Assembly: GCA_013213785.1 (NCBI GenBank)
Contig: JABSPZ010000009.1
Span: forward strand, 186,001 to 250,000
Direction of reading: 5' to 3'
Length of the DNA stretch: 64,000 nucleotides
From: Henriciella sp.
GTDB lineage: Bacteria; Pseudomonadota; Alphaproteobacteria; Caulobacterales; Hyphomonadaceae
This document shows, one piece after another, positions 55,789-64,000 of this stretch (position 1 is its first letter; every line of letters starts with the position of its first letter). The notes beneath the pieces were generated by a model. That model had not been told where the DNA came from. It did no database searches and saw only the letters and a program-made list of their open reading frames with translations. The translations under genes and the position numbers were made by a program.

Positions 55789-56453
55789 AGCCGCGACTGT
55801 TAAGGGCATTGCAAAGAGGCGGTGTAGCCGCCTCGTCCGGCGCGGACACATGGCACATTTGGCGGTCGCAAGACCGCTGCGGTCGCATCATAGGGTCTCT
55901 AAGTGGCGCTGAGATCGATATTCTCCGACTTCGTCATGACCTCAAGCCGCTTGGTGATGATAAGGACCAAGTGCTCATATGGACGGGACGATTGGTGGAG
56001 CGAGATCGCGCAAGTTTGGCTGCGCCAGATATCGGCCACCCCGGTTCTGAGCCGCAAAATCGATCCTTGCTAGAAATGCTGATCGCAAACTGTGCGTCTC
56101 CAGCCTTGCGCACGCGTATTCGCTACGCCTGTCAGGTCTATCGGCAAGACTTGGAGGACGTCTCCCGCGGAACCTCAACGACGATGAATTGGGATGGGCT
56201 CGCCAGAGGGCGGCTGGCTAAAGGACAAGGCCAGCGCTCAGGTTTCGAGTCCCGGACAGGGAAGCGAGCGGAACAATGCCTGGCGAGGGTCGCAGACCTA
56301 ATGGGACAGGGTGATCATGAGTTTTTGTTGAAGCTGGTTGTGCGAGAGGCGTCGCGGTCCTCGATTGCAAAGGCTTACGCAACGAGGCCCGCCTTAGCTG
56401 AGCAAAAGGGCATGTCCATTTTGCGGAAACTGTTAGCTGCTTATGGACTTTAA
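55785..56453 (+). CDS. DUF6456 domain protein
   Basis: 222 residues. The C-terminal pattern SGFESRTGKRAEQCLARVADLMG and REASRSSIAKAYATRPALAEQKGM is that of DUF6456. The N-terminal part (20-110) is a variable region. In related genomes DUF6456 is often next to, or fused with, a DnaA-like HTH, as the overlap here shows. Its 3' end overlaps sufE by four bases, tail-to-tail. Confidence 0.82.
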   Translation: MKPRLLRALQRGGVAASSGADTWHIWRSQDRCGRIIGSLSGAEIDILRLRHDLKPLGDDKDQVLIWTGRLVERDRASLAAPDIGHPGSEPQNRSLLEMLIANCASPALRTRIRYACQVYRQDLEDVSRGTSTTMNWDGLARGRLAKGQGQRSGFESRTGKRAEQCLARVADLMGQGDHEFLLKLVVREASRSSIAKAYATRPALAEQKGMSILRKLLAAYGL

Positions 56454-56866
56454 ACTGCGAACGACTGAATGCGGGCAAGCATGGATGCGAGGCCGTTTGA
56501 GCGCTGAGCGCTCAACGCTCCCTTCACACCAATTTTGGTGAGGAAGGCATCTGCATTGAAGCCACGGATCTCTTCAAGGGTCGCGCCTGAGTAGAGGCGA
56601 ATGAGAAGCGAGATTAGGCCTGACACGATCATTGCATCGCTTTCTGCGCGAACCTCAACTCGGTCTTCGTCTTGCGGAGTCAGGACGATCCAAACTTGCG
56701 ATGCACAGCCACGAACTTTGGTGTCTTCGGAGCGCTCTGCGGCATCCAGAGGTGGGTTCGCTTTGCCGAGATCTATGATGTGTGCGTATCGGTCTTCCCA
56801 ATCATCGAGAAAACCAAACTCGTCTTCAATCTCTGCGGCGCGATCAGCAATAGTCATGGTCGGCAT
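56450..56866 (-). CDS. SufE family sulfur acceptor protein
   Basis: 138 residues (129-135 if started at the next ATG at 56857). The essential cysteine is in VRGCASQVW near residue 54. It accepts sulfur from SufS-type cysteine desulfurase for Fe-S cluster assembly. It stands alone here; the suf operon is not in the window. Confidence 0.93.
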   Translation of the reverse strand: MPTMTIADRAAEIEDEFGFLDDWEDRYAHIIDLGKANPPLDAAERSEDTKVRGCASQVWIVLTPQDEDRVEVRAESDAMIVSGLISLLIRLYSGATLEEIRGFNADAFLTKIGVKGALSAQRSNGLASMLARIQSFAV

Positions 56867-56925
56867 TTGGGGTGGGTGACTTGAAAAGGAAAGCCCTTAA
56901 CTGCGCGGCATTTGGCGCGTTTGGC

Positions 56926-57330
56926 TTACTCCCAGCTCCCGCCCAAAGCGAGATTGAGAGCGATCCATTCATCCAGTTGCGCGCGTTCGATGCTGACGAC
57001 ATCGCCTTCGTTCGACAAAACGCGCTGTTGAATGGTCAGCACGTCCAGCAAGTCGGTTTCACCTTCCTCATACCGCAAATTGGCAATTCGAAGGGCATTG
57101 TTGGCTTCCCTTGCCGCTTCTTCCAGAGAGACCGCACGGTCTCGCAGGACGACAGTTTGATCGAGCGAGCCTTCGACTTCCTGGAACGCATTTAGGACGG
57201 TGTCCGCATAACCTGCGATCGCTTGGCTTTGCTCCGCCGTGGCTTGTTCAACTTGCGACTCTCGAAGGCCGCCATCGATCAGAGGCGCCACCAGGCTTGT
57301 CGCAGCTTGCCAAGCGATATTGGTTGGGTT
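56926..57330 (-). pseudogene. TolC/NodT outer-membrane factor, 3' fragment
   Basis: About 135 codons encode the C-terminal end of an RND-type outer membrane efflux factor: AWQAATSLVAPLIDGGLRES, then NALRIANLRYEEGETDLLDV and a proper stop after GGSWE. The N-terminal two thirds and start are missing; upstream of about 57322-57331 the sequence becomes integrase on the other strand. No function is expected. Confidence 0.82.
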
Positions 57331-57765
57331 GATGGATATCAGATCAAGTTTCGCGATAAGCGCGTTGCGAGCATCAAGAATGCATGGCGTAAGCAACGAG
57401 CAAGATGCCATTTTGATGAGAAGGTGAACCCTTATTCTCTGCGCCATACTATCGCGCGGCACTTGAGAGCTTCAGGCGTTCCGGCGTGGGAAGTTTCAGC
57501 TCAGTTGGGGCACAAAAAGAAAGAGAGATCCATTACGGAGATTTATGCGCCCATGGATCCGACCTACCTCGGGCAATCCCTTGAAGCTATTGAAGAATTT
57601 CTCGAAGAATTGCTGGTAGACCCCAACCTAAACCCGTTGTGTTCGTTGCCAGATCGTTGCCAGTCTGAAAACGAAAAATCGGGACAAAGTCTTGATTTTA
57701 TTGGAGCGGGCGATGAGATTCGAACTCACGACCCCAACCTTGGCAAGGTTGTGCTCTACCCCTGA
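57331..57765 (+). pseudogene. tyrosine integrase, 3' fragment ending in tRNA-Gly
   Basis: Only the C-terminal catalytic part remains: GYQIKFRDKRVASIKNAW, then the box R-H-x-x-R region NPYSLRHTIARHL, LGHKK and the catalytic Tyr in ITEIYAPMD. The N-terminal half is absent and the frame continues into foreign TolC sequence. The end reads antisense through the tRNA-Gly gene (GAGDEIRTHDPNLGKV), as is usual for island integrases sitting at this tRNA. No active integrase is expected. Confidence 0.85.
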
Positions 57766-57776
57766 GCTACGCCCGC
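57702..57776 (-). tRNA. tRNA-Gly (GCC)
   Basis: The minus strand reads GCGGGCG at the 5' end and CGCCCGC near the 3' end, which pair, with an encoded CCA. The anticodon loop TTGCCAA holds GCC, and the T-arm has GTTCGAAT. 75 nt including CCA. An integrase fragment abuts its 3' end, so this tRNA was an island attachment site. Confidence 0.95.
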
Positions 57777-57880
57777 GTCCTATGGGTATGTCGGACGCTG
57801 TCTCGCGACCGAAGCCGCCATAAACCGCAAAACAGGTGGCCGCGCAAGGGGAAAAAGCGGGGCTTTTCGGGGTTTTTACA

Positions 57881-58324
57881 TCAGGTGGCGATCAGTTGCT
57901 CGAATAGGGTTTCCATCCGCGCGGTGATGAGGTCGAGAACGTGGTCAAACCCATCTAAACCACCATAATATGGGTCTGGCACCTCAGCGTTACCGAGAAA
58001 CAAGTCTAAGCTCGCTGGCGCATTGCTCGGGCGGATGGCGGACAAGTTGGTAAAGTTGCTGCGGTCCATGGCATAGACGTGATCAAACAGCATGAAGTCC
58101 CTCGAAACGGCTTGCCGCGCCCGCAAGGGCGAGAGGTCGATCCCGCGCCGGCTGGCCGCCTCGACCATTCTGGGGTCCGGCGGATCTCCAGCATGCCACC
58201 CACCTGTGCCAGCGCTATCGATTTGCCAATCAAGGCCTCGCGTTTTGACCAAGTCCCTCGCAATACCGTCTGCAGCTGGGGAACGGCATATGTTTCCCAG
58301 GCAAACGAAGAGTAAGCGTTTCAT
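57881..58324 (-). CDS. low-molecular-weight protein-tyrosine phosphatase
   Basis: 147 residues. The P-loop CLGNICR gives Cys8 and Arg14 (C-x5-R), and DPYYGG carries the general-acid Asp. It is a small cytosolic phosphatase, possibly for arginine- or tyrosine-phosphate. It follows asd on the same strand, 11 bp away. Confidence 0.93.
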   Translation of the reverse strand: MKRLLFVCLGNICRSPAADGIARDLVKTRGLDWQIDSAGTGGWHAGDPPDPRMVEAASRRGIDLSPLRARQAVSRDFMLFDHVYAMDRSNFTNLSAIRPSNAPASLDLFLGNAEVPDPYYGGLDGFDHVLDLITARMETLFEQLIAT

Positions 58325-58335
58325 GCTTTCGGCGC

Positions 58336-59370
58336 TTAAGCGGAGACAGCTTCTGGGCGCAGAACACCGCGTTTGATCAGCTCTTCGCCAATTTGCACCG
58401 CGTTCAGCGCAGCACCTTTGCGAAGATTGTCCGACACATTCCAGAAAATGAGGCCGTTCTCAACGGTTGGGTCTTTGCGAACACGGCTGACATAGCTTGC
58501 CCATTCGCCGACACAGTCGACCGGCGTGATGAACTGGTCTTCCTCGATATTGTCGATCAGCTGCACGCCGTCTGCATTGCGGAATAGTTCGCGGGCATCT
58601 TCGACGCTGAGCGGATCTTCCAGTTCGACATTCACAGCTTCTGAGTGGCCGACAAAGACGGGGACACGGACGCAAGTGGCGACAAGCTCGATCGACTCGT
58701 CGACGATCTTCTTGGTCTCCATGCGCATCTTCCACTCCTCTTTAAAGGAGCCGTCTTCCATCGGAACGTCGATTTGCGGGATGACGTTAAAGGCAATCTG
58801 CTTTGAGAAGACGTCTGGCGTCGGCGAGTCGTTCACGAACATGCCTTTGGTTTGTGTCCAAAGCTCATCCATACCGGCTTTGCCTGCACCGGACGCAGAC
58901 TGATAGGTCGAGACGACGACACGCTTGATACCAGCGGCTTGGTGCAGTGGCTTAAGCGCGACAACCAGTTGCGCTGTCGAACAATTTGGGTTCGCGATAA
59001 TATTCTTGGTTCCGTAATCGAGAACGGCCTCACCATTCACTTCCGGCACGACCAGTGGAACATCAGGGTCCATGCGCCAAGCGCTTGAATTGTCGATCAC
59101 AATGGCGCCGGCCGCCGCAATCTTCGGCGCCCACTCTTTCGAAACGCTCCCGCCAGCAGACATCAGAACCATATCGACTTGGCTGAAATCGAACGAGTCC
59201 AGGTCTTCGCAGCGCAAGGTCTTATCGCCATAAGAGCACTTGCGCCCCACGGATCGGCGAGACGCAACAGCATGCACCTTATCGGCAGGGAAGTTGCGCT
59301 CATCCATAATGTTGAAGAGCTCTCGCCCAACATTACCGGTTGCCCCTACAACTGCCACGCGCAAAGCCAT
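58336..59370 (-). CDS. asd: aspartate-semialdehyde dehydrogenase
   Basis: 344 residues. VGATGNVGRELFN is the NADP-binding site and NPNCSTAQLVVALKPL holds the catalytic cysteine. It makes aspartate semialdehyde for lysine, threonine, methionine and diaminopimelate. It is divergent from the NTF2-like gene, with a CtrA-type box in the gap. Confidence 0.97.
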   Translation of the reverse strand: MALRVAVVGATGNVGRELFNIMDERNFPADKVHAVASRRSVGRKCSYGDKTLRCEDLDSFDFSQVDMVLMSAGGSVSKEWAPKIAAAGAIVIDNSSAWRMDPDVPLVVPEVNGEAVLDYGTKNIIANPNCSTAQLVVALKPLHQAAGIKRVVVSTYQSASGAGKAGMDELWTQTKGMFVNDSPTPDVFSKQIAFNVIPQIDVPMEDGSFKEEWKMRMETKKIVDESIELVATCVRVPVFVGHSEAVNVELEDPLSVEDARELFRNADGVQLIDNIEEDQFITPVDCVGEWASYVSRVRKDPTVENGLIFWNVSDNLRKGAALNAVQIGEELIKRGVLRPEAVSA

Positions 59371-59456
59371 TTGCTCGTCTCCTTCAAAAATTCGTCCGCC
59401 CCTATGTCACGGCTTTTATTGCAGTGCAACTAAACGGACCTGTTGAAAAGAATCTG

Positions 59457-59471
59457 TTAAGCACGATTTAA
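59457..59471. promoter_or_regulatory. perfect CtrA-type box
   Basis: TTAA-GCACGAT-TTAA is an exact TTAA-N7-TTAA. It is in the gap between asd and the NTF2-like gene, 20 bases before the latter's ATG and about 87-101 bases from asd's start. If active it may regulate either gene in the cell cycle. Confidence 0.6.
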
Positions 59472-59490
59472 TGGCAAAGAGGTGGCGGCA

Positions 59491-59862
59491 ATGCACGAAG
59501 ACATCATCAACCGTTATATTCAAAGCTATAATGACCGCGACATCGAGGGCATGCTCGATTGCGTGACCGAGGATGTGATCTTCGAGAACATCTCAAATGC
59601 GAGCCAGTCTATGCGATTGGAAGGACGCGATCAGATGGGCGAGGTGGCCCGCCTCTCTGGAAATGCGTTCTCTTATCGCCGCCAGCGCTTGATCAGCATT
59701 GTCGTCGGTGAAGGCAAAGCGGCCGCAGAGATTGAGTTCGAAGGCAAAGCTGCCGTTGATCTTCCGAATGGCGTTAGAGCAGGGGAAACCGTTAAGATTC
59801 GCGGCGCGAGTTTTTTCGAGTTTCGAGGACGTTTGCTTAGCCGGATCGCGGATTATAGCTAA
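59491..59862 (+). CDS. NTF2-like/SnoaL-fold protein
   Basis: 123 residues from the ATG at 59491, GAGG eight bases upstream; a GTG at 59482 is alternative. IINRYIQSYNDRDIEGMLDCV and DVIFEN... then IRGASFFEFRGRLLSRIADY match the nuclear transport factor 2-like fold. Substrate or role unknown. A CtrA-type box lies upstream. Confidence 0.85.
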   Translation: MHEDIINRYIQSYNDRDIEGMLDCVTEDVIFENISNASQSMRLEGRDQMGEVARLSGNAFSYRRQRLISIVVGEGKAAAEIEFEGKAAVDLPNGVRAGETVKIRGASFFEFRGRLLSRIADYS

Positions 59863-59997
59863 GAACGCGCTGTGATGGCGCTCCGAAAAAACCAATACGA
59901 TCCGTCGCTTTTTGTCTTAACAAAAGCCTACCAGCGCGATCATATTTAGTATTTCTACTCAAAATAGATGTTCACTTTGTTTTTGTAGTGTGTCTGC

Positions 59998-61851
59998 ATG
60001 AAGGTGGTACACTTCCATACATCGAGCGCGGAGCAGGGCGTCTCTGATCGTGCACGCTTGATTGCCTTGTGCACGGGCGCATTGGGGCTGTTTATAAACT
60101 TCTTTGTCTGCGGCGTTTACATCCTATCCGGTGAGTCGAACGCGCTGGTATTGAGTGAGGTCGCAGTCTACGCACTCATTTTAGCGGTGATTACGACGTG
60201 TGCCTTTCGGCGTTATCGCATCAAGCAGACATTTACCGCGGGCTTACTTGCCATTTTCGTTGTGTTTTGGGTGGGAACCCTCATCGAGGGCATCACAGAG
60301 CAAACGGCGCCGTTTGATTTTCCGCTTGTCCTATTTGTCCCGCTTTTCCTCGTCATAATCCTGCACCACCGCGTGTTGTTTGCGACAGCACCGATTCAGG
60401 CCGCGTGCGTATATTTTTATACGTGCGAGTTCGCCATTCTCGACATTGGACCGAACTGGCTACCGTCCGACCAGAACGCCTATGCGCTCATGATGTCGGC
60501 CTTTTCTGGCTTCTCTTTCTGTGCTCTGGGGATCGTCGCTTTTGCACGAGAGCGCGCCGATGCAAAAATGATCGAGGTGATCGCGGAGAAAGAGACATTG
60601 GCATCGACCGATGGCCTGACAGGATTACTCAATCGCCGCGCCTTCATGGACGAGCTTCGTCATCTCTGGAGCGTCCACAAGACCGTGCGTATCGCCTTTA
60701 TCGACCTTGATCATTTCAAACCCCTCAATGATCAGTACGGGCACTCAGTCGGAGACCAAATACTCTGCAAAGTCGCTGATCGTATTCGTTCGGTTCCTTT
60801 CGTGGCAGCAGCAGCGCGCCTCGGCGGTGATGAGTTTGCAGTTGTCTTGGAAAAAGATCTTGGCTCGCAATCGATTGATGATGTTCTGTCGCTGCTACAT
60901 CAGACGATCGTCTCGGACATTCGCTGGGAATCTGGCGTGATCACAATCGGAACGTCCATCGGCTATGCGGAAGGTAAAACGGTTCGTCAGTCGCTCTCTG
61001 GTCTGCTCCGCTCCGCCGATACAGCGATGCGCCGGGCAAAAGGCAGTCGCTCAGACTGGGCCGTGTTCAATCCGCGTATCGATAACGCCGCATTGGCGAC
61101 GTCGACGCTCGAGGTCGAGTTGAAATCTGCGATCCAAAATGGGCAGATCAAAGCCGCCATCCAGCCAATCGCGGATGCGAAGTCTCGTAAAGTGGTTGCG
61201 CATGAATTGCTGACGCGTTGGACTGATAGCGGGTTCGAACGCGACCCAAGTCCGAAAGACTTTATTCCGATTGCTGAGAAACTCGGTCTGCTGAACGAAA
61301 TTCTTTGGGTGACCCTCGACGAAGCGCTCGCTCATCTTGATCTGCGGGAGCAAAAGCTCGCGATCAATGCCTCGCCTGCGCAGTTACTGGCGTCTGATTT
61401 CTTAGAGACTTTGCTTAGCGTACTGGGGCGCCACGATGTAAGGCCAAGTGCAATCACGATTGAGATCACTGAGGAGGTGGCGTTCCGGAACGTGGAGCGC
61501 AATGTCGCGATCTTGGAAGAGGCCAGAAGCCTCGGCATGACGATCGCGCTGGATGATTTTGGGACCGGTTACTCTTCGCTCTCAATGCTGGATACTTTGC
61601 CTCTGGATAAGCTGAAAATCGACCAGAGTTTTGTGCGCAAGTCGGATCAAAGCGCTCAGAGTAAGAGCATCCTTCTGGCCGCAATCCGTTTGGCAAAGCA
61701 GCTTGGGCTCGAGTCGTGTGTCGAAGGGATCGAGACACAGAAGTTCGCGGCGCGGGTGGCTGTGCTTGGGGCGGATACCATCCAAGGCTATTGGCTCGGT
61801 CGGCCGCAGCTCGTCAAAGATGCGCATCAGCAGTTGCAGATCGCATCCTAG
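59998..61851 (+). CDS. membrane GGDEF/EAL-domain protein
   Basis: 617 residues. Six or so N-terminal helices (22-185) form the sensor. The GGDEF domain has GGDEF at 276-280 and no RxxD I-site just before. The EAL domain has ELL at 403-405 instead of EAL, but keeps its Glu; DDFGTGYSSL (519-528), Lys540, Glu576 (VEGIET) and QGY are present. It probably makes and degrades c-di-GMP, with the EAL domain likely active. Confidence 0.92.
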   Translation: MKVVHFHTSSAEQGVSDRARLIALCTGALGLFINFFVCGVYILSGESNALVLSEVAVYALILAVITTCAFRRYRIKQTFTAGLLAIFVVFWVGTLIEGITEQTAPFDFPLVLFVPLFLVIILHHRVLFATAPIQAACVYFYTCEFAILDIGPNWLPSDQNAYALMMSAFSGFSFCALGIVAFARERADAKMIEVIAEKETLASTDGLTGLLNRRAFMDELRHLWSVHKTVRIAFIDLDHFKPLNDQYGHSVGDQILCKVADRIRSVPFVAAAARLGGDEFAVVLEKDLGSQSIDDVLSLLHQTIVSDIRWESGVITIGTSIGYAEGKTVRQSLSGLLRSADTAMRRAKGSRSDWAVFNPRIDNAALATSTLEVELKSAIQNGQIKAAIQPIADAKSRKVVAHELLTRWTDSGFERDPSPKDFIPIAEKLGLLNEILWVTLDEALAHLDLREQKLAINASPAQLLASDFLETLLSVLGRHDVRPSAITIEITEEVAFRNVERNVAILEEARSLGMTIALDDFGTGYSSLSMLDTLPLDKLKIDQSFVRKSDQSAQSKSILLAAIRLAKQLGLESCVEGIETQKFAARVAVLGADTIQGYWLGRPQLVKDAHQQLQIAS

Positions 61852-61852
61852 C

Positions 61853-62746
61853 TTAAGCCTGCGGTTTATCCCGCTCGGCCTCAAGTTCTTCACCTTCATT
61901 CTCGAGCTCATCGACCTCGGACTCGACCTCGTCGACGCGCTCTTTCAGCTTTTTGATTTCCCGTTCGCGCAATTCGTCAGAGAAGGCGCTGGCGAACACA
62001 CCTGCAGGAAGCGCCACAACGCCAATCCCCGCGAGTGAAATGATCGCTGCGAACACACGTCCGAGGGCTGTGACCGGATACACGTCTCCATAGCCAACCG
62101 TCGTTAGCGTCACGATCGCCCACCAGAGCGCTCTCGGGATCGAGGAGAAGCCTTCTTGTTGCTGCCCGCCAACCCCTTCGATGAAATAAAGCGCAACTGC
62201 TGAGACATAGACAAGGGCGAGCGCCATCGCGAGGGTCGTCAAAAGCTGTGTCCCTGCGCGGGCGACTGTCGCGCCCAGAACATCAAAGGCGGGCACGAAG
62301 CGCGCCAGTTTGACGAGCCGCGCCAAGCGTAGGACTCGCAAGACGATCAAGACGTCATCCCCGACGCCAGCCGGGGTTAGGATGATCCATAAGAGCTCAG
62401 GCAAGAACGCGATCAGGTCGGTAATCGCGTACGGCGTCATCATGTACCGGATCCGACCACCGAACCCGCGGTAACGAGGATCTTCGCCCGCCACCCAAAG
62501 CCGCACCGCATACTCAATCGCGAAGATGACCACGATAACGAGGTTGAGATAATCGATGCCCTGCCGCCAGGCCGGGCCAATTGTCTCTTCAGTTTCAAGC
62601 GCAAGCGCCAGAAAGCTGACAAGAACCAAGGCAATGATGAAGCTGTTCAAAACCGATAACCCGGTTTTGCTCCGCGCATCAGGCTCCAATTGGCTGTACA
62701 GTTTGCTGCGAAGGCCGACGCCTGTAACGACGTGTTGCGTGACCAT
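61853..62746 (-). CDS. voltage-gated-type potassium channel
   Basis: 297 residues with six predicted transmembrane helices. The S4-like segment (about 130-150, VLRVLRLARLVKLARF) has regularly spaced arginines and the filter is TVGYGD at 216-221. The C-terminal tail (about 255-293) is a Glu-rich coiled coil likely to assemble the tetramer. It allows K+ flow set by voltage. It is tail-to-tail with the c-di-GMP gene, one base apart. Confidence 0.93.
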   Translation of the reverse strand: MVTQHVVTGVGLRSKLYSQLEPDARSKTGLSVLNSFIIALVLVSFLALALETEETIGPAWRQGIDYLNLVIVVIFAIEYAVRLWVAGEDPRYRGFGGRIRYMMTPYAITDLIAFLPELLWIILTPAGVGDDVLIVLRVLRLARLVKLARFVPAFDVLGATVARAGTQLLTTLAMALALVYVSAVALYFIEGVGGQQQEGFSSIPRALWWAIVTLTTVGYGDVYPVTALGRVFAAIISLAGIGVVALPAGVFASAFSDELREREIKKLKERVDEVESEVDELENEGEELEAERDKPQA

Positions 62747-62769
62747 GCTCGTCCTTCCCTGCTAGCCTT

Positions 62770-64000
62770 CTAGCCTCGTAGCACACCACCAGTTGATTTG
62801 GCGACGGCGGCAACAATTTTCTGAGAGATCGCCTCAATATCTTGATCTTTGAGAGTCTCGCCGCGTGGCTGCAACGTAACTTCAATCGCAATCGATTTCT
62901 GGCCAAGCTCAATGCCTTGACCTTGATAGACATCGAAAACGTCGACCGCAGCGACGAGCGCTTTGTCCGCGCCTTGTGCTGCTTTGACGATGGCGCCAGC
63001 AGCTGTGTCATCGCTGACAACAAATGCGAAGTCGCGGCGCACCGGTGTAAGGTCCGCCTTTTCAAGAACGGGCTTGGTCTTTGTGACTTTCGCCTTCATT
63101 TGCGGCAACGCATTGAGGTTCAGCTCGAAGCCATAGATTGGCCCGTCGACTTTCAGCGCTCTCAAGACACGCGGATGCAGCGCGCCGAAATGCGCCACTG
63201 TGACCTTTGGCCCAAGCTTGAGGCTCGCGGCTTGTCCAGGGTGCCAATGGGGTTGGCGGACCTCGCCGATTTGGAAACGGGCAGGGGGCTGACCAATGGC
63301 CTCCAAAATCGCGTAGAGATCGGCCTTGGCGGCATAAACATCATACTCGCCCGCTACGCTCCAATGGCGCGCTTTCACGGGGCGAACCAGTCCGGCAACG
63401 ACTGATCGCTGATCTTTTGGTCCATCTCCAAGATAGACCGGACCTGCTTCGAACAGACGCAAGTCGCGTTCGCCATAATCGGCGCCGCGTTGAGCGGCGA
63501 GGGCGAGGTTGCCGAGGATGCTCGGGCGCATCTGGTTGAGCTCACTTGCGACCGGGTTTGCGACTGTGAGTGTATCATCACCGCCGCCAAACAGTTCGGA
63601 GAAGGCTTTAGGCATAAAGCTCCACGTCACGGTTTCTAGGAAACCACGAGACGCAAGCGTACGACGCGCTGTTCTGATCCGGTCTTGGATCGGGGTGGTG
63701 ACGACCTTTTTGCCGCCGCTCAGCGCTGGGAGCGATTCCGTAGGTAGGGCATCAAGCCCTTCAAGCCGGGCAATCTCTTCGACCAAGTCGGCGCTCTGTT
63801 CGACATCAAAGCGCCAGCTCGGCACGGTCAGCAGCCAAGTTTCGCCGGTATCTTCAATAGAGAAGCCGAGAGACTTAATCATCTTCTTCATGTTTGCCGG
63901 TTTCACATCGAGACCGGTTAAGCGCGCAACATCGCGTTTGAAGAATTCCACGGGTTCAGTCCGCCGCGGGGCTTCGCCGGCGACCGAGATTTTAGAGGCC
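62770..64000 (-). CDS. pheT: phenylalanine-tRNA ligase beta subunit, 5' end outside
   Basis: The frame is open to the window edge, about 410 residues of the roughly 800 expected. Seen are the B5 domain (FFKRDVARLTGLDV, PSWRFDV and DLVEEIARLEGLD), the catalytic-like core and the C-terminal FDX-ACB domain (PVRRDFAFVVSDDT to the end). It charges tRNA-Phe with PheS. The start lies outside the window. Confidence 0.96.
   Translation of the reverse strand, partial: ASKISVAGEAPRRTEPVEFFKRDVARLTGLDVKPANMKKMIKSLGFSIEDTGETWLLTVPSWRFDVEQSADLVEEIARLEGLDALPTESLPALSGGKKVVTTPIQDRIRTARRTLASRGFLETVTWSFMPKAFSELFGGGDDTLTVANPVASELNQMRPSILGNLALAAQRGADYGERDLRLFEAGPVYLGDGPKDQRSVVAGLVRPVKARHWSVAGEYDVYAAKADLYAILEAIGQPPARFQIGEVRQPHWHPGQAASLKLGPKVTVAHFGALHPRVLRALKVDGPIYGFELNLNALPQMKAKVTKTKPVLEKADLTPVRRDFAFVVSDDTAAGAIVKAAQGADKALVAAVDVFDVYQGQGIELGQKSIAIEVTLQPRGETLKDQDIEAISQKIVAAVAKSTGGVLRG

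Noticed and set aside
57223-57330. N-terminal part of the plus-strand ORF leading into the integrase fragment
   Set aside because: These codons are the antisense of TolC sequence; integrase-like residues begin only near 57331.
59936-59951. Possible second CtrA half-site (TTAACAAAAG) before the GGDEF/EAL gene
   Set aside because: Only one TTAA half is present; no second TTAA at seven bases.

Overview
This 64 kb window comes from an alphaproteobacterial chromosome. The main pointers are the recA-alaS gene pair, a MucR/Ros regulator, small DnaA-domain-IV and DUF6456 proteins, DUF2093/DUF952/DUF2336/DUF1800 families, a GroESL operon with a CIRCE element, and a perfect CtrA-type box (TTAA-N7-TTAA). 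The gene mix (TetR-controlled flavin monooxygenase, CoA-transferases, thioesterases, M23 lipoprotein, Mrp-type antiporter) suggests a marine heterotroph near Hyphomonadaceae/Caulobacterales; the exact genus is inference. No rRNA, CRISPR array, intact insertion sequence or intact prophage was seen. Both ends are cut inside genes: DUF1800 on the left, pheT on the right.

Region by region. 1-8 kb: a DUF1800 lipoprotein, a quinone-type MDR, an HSL-type esterase, a TetR regulator, a membrane protein, an M23 lipoprotein and a flavin-containing monooxygenase on the minus strand, facing two hotdog thioesterases on the plus strand. TetR-type inverted repeats of one design (TTGACG-N3/4-CGTC) lie in front of the tetR gene and in the monooxygenase/thioesterase divergent promoter, which points to one regulon. 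8-15 kb: HDAC-like deacetylase, recQ, MATE exporter, pyrD (overlapping the MATE gene tail-to-tail), DUF952, an S24-fold regulator without its catalytic serine, and a LysR regulator. 15.3-15.4 kb: a structured small-RNA candidate with two exposed CCUCC motifs. 15.4-26.5 kb: mostly housekeeping genes (ttcA, rnhB, qor, M23, recA, alaS, GST, trhO).

26.6-37 kb: a conserved but unrecognised basic protein (first residues MREDM) preceded by two well-placed short ORFs, a TonB-C-like secreted protein, a CaiB/BaiF CoA-transferase, a PEP-carboxylase homologue with altered catalytic residues, a thiolase-like protein without the usual cysteine, and a tight operon of 3-oxoacid CoA-transferase A, a CMD-family protein, CoA-transferase B and a methyltransferase. 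37-46 kb: WYL regulator/GST pair, groESL, a PNPOx-like flavoprotein, a serine hydrolase, MFS and DoxX-like proteins and DUF2336. 46-54 kb: a ten-gene, nearly gapless Mrp-type cation/proton antiporter operon in the order E-F-G-A'-B-C-D-D-x-D, which is the order of the membrane arm of MBH hydrogenases.

54-64 kb: a regulator cluster (MucR, PAS_5, DnaA-like HTH, DUF6456), sufE, a scar where a TolC 3' fragment abuts an integrase 3' fragment ending in tRNA-Gly(GCC), then an LMW phosphatase, asd, an NTF2-like protein, a GGDEF/EAL protein, a voltage-gated-type K+ channel and the C-terminal half of pheT. The most interesting leads are the sRNA candidate, the MREDM-family locus with its leader ORFs, the degenerate PEPC, the MBH-ordered antiporter with a His/Asp-rich insert in its NuoK-like subunit, and the motif shared by the S24-like regulator gene and the DnaA-like/DUF6456 operon.
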